Source: JAVWMQ01 sp036646055
Lineage (GTDB): Bacteria; Bacillota; Clostridia; Peptostreptococcales; Anaerovoracaceae
Length of the DNA stretch: 64,000 nucleotides
NCBI GenBank assembly: GCA_036646055.1
Contig: JAVXMY010000001.1
Location: 248,001 to 312,000 of the forward strand
Reading direction: 5' to 3'
The notes below the pieces were generated by a model. The model saw only the letters and a list, made by a program, of their open reading frames with translations. It did not search any database and was not told the DNA's origin. The translations under genes and the position numbers were made by a program. How positions within the stretch are numbered: position 1 is the stretch's first letter; each line of letters begins with the position of its first letter. Positions 15,630-24,538 of the stretch are shown here, piece after piece.

Positions 15630-17582
15630 TTAAATATCCATCATTTTCATGGCAGCTTCCTCTGTAATAATAGGAACTCCTAATTCTTTTGCTTTTTTGT
15701 TCTTACTAGAGCTACTTTCAACATCATTATTTATTAGATAATGGGTTTTACTGCTAACAGATCCAGAAACTTTACCGCCACGTTTTTCTATTTCTTCCTT
15801 AAGTTGATTTCTGTTTTCAAACTTAACTAAGCTGCCTGTAATAACAAAAGTTTTATCCTCTATCTCTGACTGAATTTTTTCTTCTTTAACCAGTATTAAG
15901 TGACTAAGGAGAAGTTCTACCATTGAGCGATTTTTTCCCAATGCCATATAGTTTGCAAAATCCGAAGCCATAACCTGACCTATACCGTCTATGGCCATTA
16001 ACTGTTCCTCTGTAGCATTGATAATTCGCTCCATATCCTGGTCAAAGGCTACAGCAATTATTTTGGCGTTAGCTGTACCAATTCCTGGAATCCCCAGGCT
16101 ATATAAAAGCCTTGCCACAGTAGTATTTTTGGATTTTTTAATATTTTTAATAAGGTTATCGTATGATTTTTGCCCAAAACCACTTAAACCAACAATTTTA
16201 TTTTCATGTTTAGCTATTTCATATAAATCGGGGAAGCTCTTAATTATTCCCTCTGAAATAAATTTCTCCAAAGTAGATTCAGAAAGACTCTCAATATTCA
16301 TACCATTACGACTTACAAACAGTCCAAAAGCCTTGATTTTTTTGGCTGGACAGTCTGGATTAGTGCAATATAAGACTTCAACATCTCCATCTGCTTTAAT
16401 AATGGTTTTCCCACCACACACTGTACACTCTTTTGGAATCTCAATGTTATCAGACCTAGTCAAATTATCTGCAATTTGAGGAATAATCATATTGGCTTTG
16501 TATACAGTAATAGTATCGCCTATGCCAAGCTGTAAACTCTTAACAATACTAACATTATGCACCGATGCTCTAGAAACTGTAGTTCCTTCAAGCTGGACTG
16601 AATCAAAAATCGCAACTGGATTAATCAGACCGGTTCTAGACGCACTCCACTCAATTTTTTCCAAGGTAGTTTCCTTTATTTCATCTTGCCATTTAAAAGC
16701 TATAGAATGTCTTGGTGCTTTGGCTGTTTCTCCAAGGCCCTCTCCGTATGCAATATCATCGTAGGACAAAACCAGCCCATCGGAAGGTATATCCATAGTA
16801 GGAATTTCCCCTGCAAATTGTTTAACAGTCTCTTCTATATTATCTTTGTTAACAAGTTTGTAATCAACTACTTCGAAGCCCTGTTTTTTTAGCCACTTAA
16901 ATTGACCATCTCTAGAGTTTCCAAAGTCTAAACCCTCACTTTCACTTACAGAAAAAGCTTGAAAATTCACTCGTCTCTCAGCTGTAATTTGGCTGTTAAG
17001 CTGTCTTACAGATCCGCTACATAGGTTTCTAGGATTCTTGTATTTAGCATCCATTTCTGGAATTTCTTCATTTATTTTTTCAAAATCCGAATATTTAATA
17101 TAAGCTTCTCCTCTAAGAACTAAATCCCCTTTGTGAGGAATTATCAAAGGTAAGTTGACAAAGACCTTGGCATTGCTTGTTACCACTTCTCCAATTTCTC
17201 CATTGCCCCTAGTTACTGCTTTCTCTAATACTCCATTCTTGTATGTCAAAACAATTGTTAACCCATCCAGTTTAAAGCTTAATACCCCTTCCTTGTCCTT
17301 AAGAAAAGCAGCAAGCTCTGAAATTTCTTTAGTTTTGCCAAGACTTAGCATTGGCCTTAGATGAGCCTCTTTCGGTAGGCTTTCCAACACTTCATAACCA
17401 ACATTTTGTGTAGGGCTATTGCTCATAATTATTCCGGTCTTAGCTTCAATATTTACAAGTTCATCATAAAGTTTATCATACTCAAAGTTAGAAATAATTT
17501 CCCTATCTTCTTTGTAGTAAGCCTTAGCCGCCTTATTTAAGTATTCAATTCTTTCTAAAATATCTTTTCTAATATCCTTCAT
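15630..17582 (-). CDS. ligA: NAD-dependent DNA ligase, divergent LigA type
   Basis: 650 residues. Seals nicks in DNA using NAD. Domain order is normal: Ia (AAKAYYKEDREIISNFEYD), adenylation domain with nucleophile K104 in FKLDG, OB fold, four-cysteine zinc finger (CTVCGG...CTNPDCPAK), helix-hairpin-helix repeats and a C-terminal BRCT (about 575-650). It departs from the usual consensus near the active site: the Glu two residues before the lysine is Ser, RGDG is RGNG and GEDVT is GEVVT. It still sits directly after pcrA, the standard ligA position, so it is probably the main ligase of a divergent lineage, or a paralogue in that place. Confidence 0.9.
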   Translation of the reverse strand: MKDIRKDILERIEYLNKAAKAYYKEDREIISNFEYDKLYDELVNIEAKTGIIMSNSPTQNVGYEVLESLPKEAHLRPMLSLGKTKEISELAAFLKDKEGVLSFKLDGLTIVLTYKNGVLEKAVTRGNGEIGEVVTSNAKVFVNLPLIIPHKGDLVLRGEAYIKYSDFEKINEEIPEMDAKYKNPRNLCSGSVRQLNSQITAERRVNFQAFSVSESEGLDFGNSRDGQFKWLKKQGFEVVDYKLVNKDNIEETVKQFAGEIPTMDIPSDGLVLSYDDIAYGEGLGETAKAPRHSIAFKWQDEIKETTLEKIEWSASRTGLINPVAIFDSVQLEGTTVSRASVHNVSIVKSLQLGIGDTITVYKANMIIPQIADNLTRSDNIEIPKECTVCGGKTIIKADGDVEVLYCTNPDCPAKKIKAFGLFVSRNGMNIESLSESTLEKFISEGIIKSFPDLYEIAKHENKIVGLSGFGQKSYDNLIKNIKKSKNTTVARLLYSLGIPGIGTANAKIIAVAFDQDMERIINATEEQLMAIDGIGQVMASDFANYMALGKNRSMVELLLSHLILVKEEKIQSEIEDKTFVITGSLVKFENRNQLKEEIEKRGGKVSGSVSSKTHYLINNDVESSSSKNKKAKELGVPIITEEAAMKMMDI

Positions 17583-17597
17583 AATCGTTCCTGTCTT

Positions 17598-19796
17598 TTA
17601 TAGTTTTTTAATCGGTGCCATATCAACGGCTAATTTTTTAATACCTACAGATTCAAAAATAACCTCCGCAATATTTTTTTCGATTTTAATAATTGTTCCA
17701 TTACCAAACTTAGTATGAGATATCTGATCCCCTTGGTTTAAGTCTAGCTTAACTTTAGGTTTACTAACTTCTCTTCTAGCTGCCCTGTACTTATCAAATG
17801 GTTTAAAAGGTTCTTCCTTTTTAAAGCCATCAAAGGATTTGGCCTCACCTAATTTAACTTCATTTTTCTTTTGATAAACCCCGTCTCCTTCTAGAAGTTT
17901 TGGGTCAAGTTCTCTTAAGAACTGTGACTCTCTAGTGAAACTACCCTTACCAAACATCATTCTATATCCTGCACTTGTAAGACAAAGTCTTTCCTTAGCT
18001 CTAGTCATACCAACGTAGCAAAGTCTTCTTTCTTCCTCAACTCCATCAATTTGATCCAGTGATCTCCATCCTGGGAATAGTCCATCTTCCATTCCTGGCA
18101 TAAACACAAATGGAAACTCAAGACCCTTAGAACTATGCATTGTCATTAAAGCAACTGCATCCTCAGAATCATCATGATTATCCACATCAGAAAGAAGGGC
18201 AATCTTCTCCAAAAACTCAGCCAAAGAAAGTTCCCCTTCTTCCTCAAATTCAAAAATAACTGATTTAAACTCAAGCAAGTTTTCAATTCTACCGTCAGCC
18301 TCTATAGTCTTAGCTTCAGATAATGCTGCAATGTACCCTGAGTCTTCCAAAAGCCCTGTATAAATTTCTGAAACCTTTAAGTTTCCAAGTTCATCATGGT
18401 ACTTACAAATACAATCTCTAAGCAAAATAGCACCTTCGTATGCCTTCTTAGAAAAAGCTGAAACAATCTCATCATCCATTAAAACATTAAATAAATTTGT
18501 TTCCCTAGCCTTTGCAACACCCTTAAGCTTAGCAACTGTAGTTGGACCAATAGCTCTCTTAGGTGAATTAATAATTCTCTCAAGAGCCAAGTCATCTGCC
18601 GGATTTGAAGCCAGCCTCATATATGAAACAATATCCTTAATCTCTTTTCTATCGTAGTATCTAGTTCCACCAACAACTCTATAAGGAATATCTCTTTTAG
18701 ATAAAGCCTCTTCAAAAGTTCTTGACTGAGAGTTAGTTCTATACAAAATAGCAAACTCACTATATTTACGCTTTACTCCCTTAAGTCTATCTATTTCCTG
18801 AGCAATATAATAAGCTTCCATACGTTCATCATCAGTACGGTTATATACAATTTTGGCACCTTCCTCAGCAGTAGTCCAAAGTTCCTTATTCTTTCTCTTG
18901 TTATTATGTTCAATTACACTATGAGCCGCAGCCAAAATATTCTTAGTAGACCTATAGTTTTGTTCAAGCTTAATTACAGTAGCACCAGGGAAGTCCTTCT
19001 CAAAGTTTAAAATATTACTAATATCAGCACCTCTCCACTGGTAAATGCACTGGTCATCATCTCCAACAACGCAAATATTTTTTCTAGCTTCGGCTAACAT
19101 TCTAATAAACTCATACTGAATCTTGTTGGTATCCTGATATTCGTCAACCATAATATAGTGGAACCTATTTTGGTACTTCCAAAGAACCTCCTCATCTTGC
19201 TGAAAAAGTCTAACTGTATTTAGAAGCAGGTCATCAAAATCCATAGCATTATTTTTTTTCAAAACACGCTCATAGTCGTCGTATACCTTAGATATTATTT
19301 CTCCCTTAAAGTCGTTACCATACATAGACCTGTATTTTTTAGGAGTAAGCAGTTGCTCTTTGGCCTTACTTATACTACCAAGAAGCATTTGAACAGAAAA
19401 TTTCTTTTCATCAATTTGGTGTTCCTTAAGTATGCTCTTTACCACTGCCTTCTGATCAACAGGATCGTAAACAACAAAAGAACTTGTATATCCAAGAACC
19501 TCTCCATTGGCTCTTAAAATTCTAAGACAAGCAGCGTGGAAGGTCATTATCCACATGTTAGCCTTAGATCCTAATAAGTCTTCAACTCTCTCTCTCATTT
19601 CATTAGCAGCCTTATTTGTAAAAGTAACCGCCAAAACATTGTAAGGGTTTACACCCTCACCTAAAATCAAGTGGGCAATTCTCCTAGTCATAGTACTAGT
19701 TTTCCCACTTCCTGCCCCTGCCAAAATCAGCAAAGGTCCTTCTGTTTTAAGTGCAGCTTGTCGCTGCTTTTCATTTAAATTTTCCAAGTATTTCAT
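17598..19796 (-). CDS. pcrA: ATP-dependent DNA helicase PcrA (UvrD family)
   Basis: 732 residues. A superfamily 1 3'-5' helicase acting in repair, rolling-circle replication and removal of RecA. Walker A is AGAGSGKTS, motif II is VDEYQD, and later motifs include the QNYRS and TMHSSKG blocks. The C-terminal Tudor-like segment (ISHTKFGNGTI) that contacts RNA polymerase is present. I start it at the ATG at 19796, which gives MKYLENLN as in relatives. There is no Shine-Dalgarno sequence; an extended -10 lies seven bases upstream, so the mRNA may be leaderless. Confidence 0.95.
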   Translation of the reverse strand: MKYLENLNEKQRQAALKTEGPLLILAGAGSGKTSTMTRRIAHLILGEGVNPYNVLAVTFTNKAANEMRERVEDLLGSKANMWIMTFHAACLRILRANGEVLGYTSSFVVYDPVDQKAVVKSILKEHQIDEKKFSVQMLLGSISKAKEQLLTPKKYRSMYGNDFKGEIISKVYDDYERVLKKNNAMDFDDLLLNTVRLFQQDEEVLWKYQNRFHYIMVDEYQDTNKIQYEFIRMLAEARKNICVVGDDDQCIYQWRGADISNILNFEKDFPGATVIKLEQNYRSTKNILAAAHSVIEHNNKRKNKELWTTAEEGAKIVYNRTDDERMEAYYIAQEIDRLKGVKRKYSEFAILYRTNSQSRTFEEALSKRDIPYRVVGGTRYYDRKEIKDIVSYMRLASNPADDLALERIINSPKRAIGPTTVAKLKGVAKARETNLFNVLMDDEIVSAFSKKAYEGAILLRDCICKYHDELGNLKVSEIYTGLLEDSGYIAALSEAKTIEADGRIENLLEFKSVIFEFEEEGELSLAEFLEKIALLSDVDNHDDSEDAVALMTMHSSKGLEFPFVFMPGMEDGLFPGWRSLDQIDGVEEERRLCYVGMTRAKERLCLTSAGYRMMFGKGSFTRESQFLRELDPKLLEGDGVYQKKNEVKLGEAKSFDGFKKEEPFKPFDKYRAARREVSKPKVKLDLNQGDQISHTKFGNGTIIKIEKNIAEVIFESVGIKKLAVDMAPIKKL

Positions 19797-19865
19797 AGTT
19801 AATATTTTACCATAATAAAAGTAAAAAAAGAACATATATTTGCTCTTTTTTTAATTTCATATTCC

Positions 19866-20813
19866 TTATTCAATATATTTTTTGCTACCTGATAGCTTAT
19901 ATTTTTTTAACAGCTTCTCAATTTTTTCATTTTTGTTTATTTCTTCTTCAGCAACTGCTCTTTCATACTCGCTCATTTCACTAAACTTCTTCACGTGGTT
20001 TGAAACAGGTTTAGGAATAAAGTAAAGATATACCAAAGGCGATATTACTACCACCGAAATAATTAACCAAATTATTATAGCGCCAACAAGGGCAGGTGTA
20101 GATAAAAATTCTGATCCTACCAAGGCTATTACCACTCCTACAATAATAAATATTAAATAGTTTATATAAAACTTATCAACTTTTTTGATACCCTCTCTAA
20201 GTTCCTTGTCTCTCCACTCGTCCCTTAAGCTTTTAACAATCTTATTGGCACCACGAAAATCCGTAAGGGTTAGTTTCAGTCCATATTTATAGTCATCAAA
20301 TGTAGCCTTAGTAGAATGATTTTCAGTAATTTTTTCTGCTTTTTCTTCTACCGTATACAAAGCTGTAGACTTAATAATCTGACCTTCTCCTAGTATTTCA
20401 AGGTTCTTGTGTTTTAATATTTCAGAAGTAATAATAAGTTGTTGATCTTCATCCATTAATATTTTTTCATCGCCTAAAATAACAACTGCATATCCACTAT
20501 CTACATATATTCCCTGGCCATAATGGGTAAATTCCTCATGAGATTCAGGTAGATCTAAAGAAACCTTTTGACCCGCCAAAGTAATAGTCTCAAGCTTCCC
20601 AAAGAAGCCTTCCTTAAACTGGAAAACATAGTCGCCTATAGTTTCACTTTTATATCCTTTTAGTTCCCAAGGATTTCCTCCTACCTGCTTACACATTCTA
20701 AAAACAAAGTTCTCGTCGCTAAGCAAAGCATTTTCCGGAAACATTCCAAGTTCAGTCACTGTACAAGCATCAACTATTATTTCTTTGTGTTTTGTCTGTA
20801 ATGTTTTCTTCAT
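19866..20813 (-). CDS. Membrane protein of unknown function
   Basis: 315 residues, not recognised. The first 200 or so residues are soluble and beta-rich without a known motif. Two adjacent membrane helices follow (about 220-240 and 245-268), then a charged C-terminal helix likely to be a coiled coil (SEMSEYERAVAEEEINK...). There is no signal peptide, so both ends probably face the cytosol with a hairpin in the membrane. It is monocistronic, divergent from a DMT transporter, and preceded by a shared promoter region with two ACTAGT-containing repeats. Confidence 0.75.
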   Translation of the reverse strand: MKKTLQTKHKEIIVDACTVTELGMFPENALLSDENFVFRMCKQVGGNPWELKGYKSETIGDYVFQFKEGFFGKLETITLAGQKVSLDLPESHEEFTHYGQGIYVDSGYAVVILGDEKILMDEDQQLIITSEILKHKNLEILGEGQIIKSTALYTVEEKAEKITENHSTKATFDDYKYGLKLTLTDFRGANKIVKSLRDEWRDKELREGIKKVDKFYINYLIFIIVGVVIALVGSEFLSTPALVGAIIIWLIISVVVISPLVYLYFIPKPVSNHVKKFSEMSEYERAVAEEEINKNEKIEKLLKKYKLSGSKKYIE

Positions 20814-20843
20814 ATCTATTCCTCACATTAAACTACATACTTT

Positions 20844-20905
20844 ATTTTACACGGTCTATACTAGTCTGTAAACCTCTTTACTAGTCTTTTCTAATATGTT
20901 ATCTT
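20844..20905. promoter_or_regulatory. Divergent promoters sharing a TACTAGTCT direct repeat
   Basis: Minus promoter: TTTACA (20867-20872), 17 bp, TAAAAT (20844-20849). Plus promoter: TTTACT (20877-20882), 17 bp, TATCTT (20900-20905). TACTAGTCT occurs at 20859-20867 and again at 20879-20887, exactly 20 bp apart. One copy lies in the minus spacer and one overlaps the plus -35, so a single regulator could govern both genes. Confidence 0.55.
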
Positions 20906-20923
20906 TACTATTGAGGTGAACAA

Positions 20924-21805
20924 ATGAAAAAAGAGCAATTATATGGATTTTTATTCGTAATAGCAGCAGCAGTTATCTATGGTTTTATGCCACTTATGGC
21001 TAAATTTATTTACGCTGGAGGATGTACTTCTGAAAGTTTAGTACTTTATAGAGGAATACTATCACTACCCATCGTTTATTTTTTGATGAAAAAAAACAAA
21101 CAAGTTAAACTTAACAAAAAAATTGTAAAGGACCTTTTTATTCTTACTCTAATTGGCGTTTGCGGAACCCAATTATTGCTTTTTATGTCCTATGACTATA
21201 TATCTATAGGTCTTGCAACTACACTTCACTTTAGCTATCCTATCTTCGTTTTGCTAGGATGCGCAATTTTTTTCAGGGAGAAGCTGTCTCCCCTAAAGAT
21301 CCTTTGTGTAGGACTTTCTACAGCAGGTATAGTTTGCTTTTATACCCCAGGCGGCAATATTTCCACTACTGGACTTTTAATAGCTTTTGTTTCAGGAATA
21401 ACTTTTGCTTTTTACATTGTTTTTCTTGAAAAAACCGCTCTTAAGGATATGCCTCCCTTCCAGTTATGTTTCCATGTATCCCTGTTTACCGGGTTTATTA
21501 TGTTGGCTTATACTATTCCAACTGGAACATTTACATACGATTTTGAACCAAAAACTTGGATACTAATGTTTTTCTTTTCCTTTCTTATTAACGGTGGAGC
21601 CACTGTGTTTTTCCAACAAGGAGTTAAGCATATAGGCTCCCAAAAATCTGCAATTTTATGCACTTTGGAGCCTTTAACTAGCATATTGCTGGGCATTGTT
21701 GTTTTTAATGATATTTTAACTTTCAAAGCTATGATAGGCATTGTTTTAATATTAATTGCTGTAATTTTAATTGCCTTGCTGGATAAGCCCAAGAATGGCT
21801 CTTAA
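20924..21805 (+). CDS. EamA/DMT family transporter
   Basis: 293 residues with about ten membrane helices in two EamA repeats, the drug/metabolite transporter fold. Members usually export amino acids or other small metabolites; the substrate cannot be deduced. GAGG stands six bases before the ATG. The last 39 bp overlap the 3' end of the convergent dynamin-like gene, and no terminator separates them. Confidence 0.88.
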   Translation: MKKEQLYGFLFVIAAAVIYGFMPLMAKFIYAGGCTSESLVLYRGILSLPIVYFLMKKNKQVKLNKKIVKDLFILTLIGVCGTQLLLFMSYDYISIGLATTLHFSYPIFVLLGCAIFFREKLSPLKILCVGLSTAGIVCFYTPGGNISTTGLLIAFVSGITFAFYIVFLEKTALKDMPPFQLCFHVSLFTGFIMLAYTIPTGTFTYDFEPKTWILMFFFSFLINGGATVFFQQGVKHIGSQKSAILCTLEPLTSILLGIVVFNDILTFKAMIGIVLILIAVILIALLDKPKNGS

Positions 21806-23068
21806 TTTACGCCTTATCTTATTAAACTCGTCGATTTTGAAGGCCACTGTTATTGAATTTTCTTCCCTGTATAGAAGAATCCTTCCTAGTGTATCTTTAA
21901 GATCTAATACTATAGAATCAAGTTCTACTTGGAACTTTTCGAAGTGAAAACCTTGGCCATTTTCTTTAATATGGGCAAGTTTTTCTTTATCTACTTCCTT
22001 CATTTCATAGTGATATTCCATAGCAAATAGCTCAGAAACTTTGGCTGAAAGCTGTTCCTTAACTCCATTTAGCAAAACTTCCAAATGGAAGGTTGGTTTA
22101 TCTGAACCCTCAACTTTTAAGACATTCATTTCTTTCATGGCCTGGCTTACTATTTCACTTATAGCTGCCCTCATTTTGTTAATTCTAACTTCAAGTCTAC
22201 CAACTGGCATAACCATAGAAGACCAATAAAGGTCTAATTGAACAAGTGCTGACTTGATAATGTCTATTAGCTTCATTCTTGCAGACTCTTCAAGGATTTC
22301 CATTGAGTTTTCATTACAATCATCTAAAAAAATATTTCTTAACTGGTCAATTCCTTGACCTGTTTTAGCACTTACAGGATAAATTTCAACCTTATCTCTT
22401 TCCATTAAGTTTGCCAGTAAATCCTGGCAATAGTATACAAAACTATCTAACTCATCACTATCAACCATATCCACTTTATTTACTACAAAATAAAACTTAC
22501 CAGCATACTGCCTAGTTCTTCTTAGAAACTCCATTTCTATTTCATTAATTGGGCTGTCAACTGATAGAAGGAATATAACTCCATCGCTTTCTTTAACAAA
22601 TGAGTAAGCCGCTTCAGAGTTGTGCTTATGAATAGAACCTACTCCAGGTGTATCTACAAAGGTTAACCCTTTTCTAATAAAAGAAGATTCATTATACAAG
22701 GTTACCATGGACACGCCTCTTTCATTATCTGGATTTTTTTGCTCACTAACATAAAGAGGCAAGTCTTCCTTGGCAATTTCCTCTATAACTCCATTTTCAA
22801 AATGAACAGTAGTATTTCTATTTCCATATTGAATTCTCGTAACTGCTGAGGTTATTGGAATAATACCCACAGGCATTAGTTTTTCTCCAATTAGGCTGTT
22901 AACCAAACTGCTTTTTCCTCTTTTGAACTGTCCTATAACTGAAATTGTTATTTCTTTGTTATCTAATCTTCTAGCTAATTTATTGGCTCTAGCCTCTTCT
23001 TTTCTGCAAATTTCAGTTAAATGCATTATTCCTTCAGCTTGTCTAATTGTTGTTAAAATTGGTTCCAT
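21767..23068 (-). CDS. Dynamin-family GTPase
   Basis: 433 residues. A large GTPase domain with P-loop GQFKRGKSSLVNSL (46-59), switch threonine in TSAVTR, DTPGVGS and NKVD, followed by a helical region. Bacterial dynamin-like proteins remodel membranes, often as tandem or fused pairs; this one is alone and short, close to the length of a single GTPase-plus-stalk half. No membrane-spanning paddle is obvious. The 3' end overlaps the convergent DMT gene by 39 bp. Confidence 0.87.
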   Translation of the reverse strand: MEPILTTIRQAEGIMHLTEICRKEEARANKLARRLDNKEITISVIGQFKRGKSSLVNSLIGEKLMPVGIIPITSAVTRIQYGNRNTTVHFENGVIEEIAKEDLPLYVSEQKNPDNERGVSMVTLYNESSFIRKGLTFVDTPGVGSIHKHNSEAAYSFVKESDGVIFLLSVDSPINEIEMEFLRRTRQYAGKFYFVVNKVDMVDSDELDSFVYYCQDLLANLMERDKVEIYPVSAKTGQGIDQLRNIFLDDCNENSMEILEESARMKLIDIIKSALVQLDLYWSSMVMPVGRLEVRINKMRAAISEIVSQAMKEMNVLKVEGSDKPTFHLEVLLNGVKEQLSAKVSELFAMEYHYEMKEVDKEKLAHIKENGQGFHFEKFQVELDSIVLDLKDTLGRILLYREENSITVAFKIDEFNKIRRKLRAILGLIQQGN

Positions 23069-23197
23069 GATTTTCCCTTCTTCCCCTCAAACTTACATTC
23101 ATTATACCCTTAAATCCCACTAATAAAAAGATGATTTTTCTTGCATTTGTTTACTCTATATGTAATTATAATACATAAGAAAAGGAAAGGACTTATT

Positions 23198-24535
23198 ATG
23201 AATAAATATATAGATCAATACAAAGAAAAACTAATGACTGTAGCTGACGCTCTCACTTTATTAAAAACCGGCGACTACGTTTTTTGCGGTGAAGCTGCTG
23301 CAGAACCAGCTGAAATTCTAAGAGAATTCCATACTTTAAAAGACATGAATATTTCTAATGTTATTTTAAATACTTGCATATCTCTTGAGGAATACCCTCT
23401 ATTTACTGATATTGAACTTGGTAAAATTGTTACTCACAAATCCGGGTTTTTTGGTGGGCCACAAAGAAGGGCTAACAAGCTTGGTCTTGTAAGTTTCATT
23501 CCTCAGCACACTACTAATTTAATTAGAAACGATTTTGATAGAATTGCTAGTGAAAACAGAAGATCCGTTCTAATGACAACTGTTTCTCCTATGAATGAAC
23601 AGGGCTATTTTAGTTTGTCAACAAGTGCCCTTTATGAAAAAGATTTAGTAGATAAGTGCGATACCCTTATTTTGGAAGTAAACGAAAACTTCCCAAGAAC
23701 TTACGGAGATACTCTGGTTCATATTTCCCAAATAGATGGTTTGGTGGAATCTTCAAGGCCAGTTCCCACAATTAGCAGTTCTCCATTTACTGAAGTGGAT
23801 TCCAAAATTGCAAGCCATATTGCTTCCCTAGTAGAGGATGGTTCCACAATTCAGCTTGGTATTGGCAATATTCCAAATGCAGTTGCTGTTCAATTAAAAA
23901 CAAAAAAGCACTTAGGTATTCATACAGAAATGTTTACAGAAAGTATGATGGAACTACTTGAGAGCGGGGCTGTAGATAACAGTGCCAAGGGTTTTAACAA
24001 TGGAGTTTCTATTGCTGCCTTTACAATGGGAAGCGAAAAACTTTATAAATATTTAGATAACAACGAAAAGGTGCAATTTAAGTCATCTTTGTACACTAAT
24101 GATCCATATTTAATCAGCAAAAACAACAAATATGTTTCAATAAATTCAACCCTTCAAGTCGATTTAAATGGCCAATGTGCTTCTGAAACAATTGGTTCAA
24201 CTCAGTTTTCTGGTACTGGAGGACAAGTTGATACAATGATTGGTGCCCAAATGTCACCTGGAGGCAAATCAATAATTGCAACTCATTCTACTTTTACAAA
24301 AAAAGATAAAAGCGGCAACATTATCACCAAATCTAAAATTGCATCAATTCTAGATCCAGGTTCAATTGTTACCGCTACAAGAAATAACGTAGATTATATA
24401 GTGACCGAATACGGTGTTGCTTGGATTCGTGGAGCCACAATAAAGGAAAGAACTAAATCTTTAATTTCAATTGCTCATCCTGATTTTAGAGAGTCTCTTA
24501 CAGAAGAAGCAACTAAATTAGGCCTACTACTTTAA
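23198..24535 (+). CDS. Acetyl-CoA hydrolase/transferase family CoA-transferase
   Basis: 445 residues of the class I CoA-transferase group that includes 4-hydroxybutyrate and butyryl-CoA:acetate CoA-transferases. The CoA loop LGIGNIPNAVA (220-230) and the catalytic glutamate E244 in HTEMFTE are present, as is the C-terminal YGVAWIRG block. It probably moves CoA between acetate and a short-chain acid during fermentation; which acid is not readable. The start at 23198 has AAAGGA upstream; an in-frame upstream Met at 23141 lies in the promoter region. Confidence 0.88.
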   Translation: MNKYIDQYKEKLMTVADALTLLKTGDYVFCGEAAAEPAEILREFHTLKDMNISNVILNTCISLEEYPLFTDIELGKIVTHKSGFFGGPQRRANKLGLVSFIPQHTTNLIRNDFDRIASENRRSVLMTTVSPMNEQGYFSLSTSALYEKDLVDKCDTLILEVNENFPRTYGDTLVHISQIDGLVESSRPVPTISSSPFTEVDSKIASHIASLVEDGSTIQLGIGNIPNAVAVQLKTKKHLGIHTEMFTESMMELLESGAVDNSAKGFNNGVSIAAFTMGSEKLYKYLDNNEKVQFKSSLYTNDPYLISKNNKYVSINSTLQVDLNGQCASETIGSTQFSGTGGQVDTMIGAQMSPGGKSIIATHSTFTKKDKSGNIITKSKIASILDPGSIVTATRNNVDYIVTEYGVAWIRGATIKERTKSLISIAHPDFRESLTEEATKLGLLL

Positions 24536-24538
24536 CAT

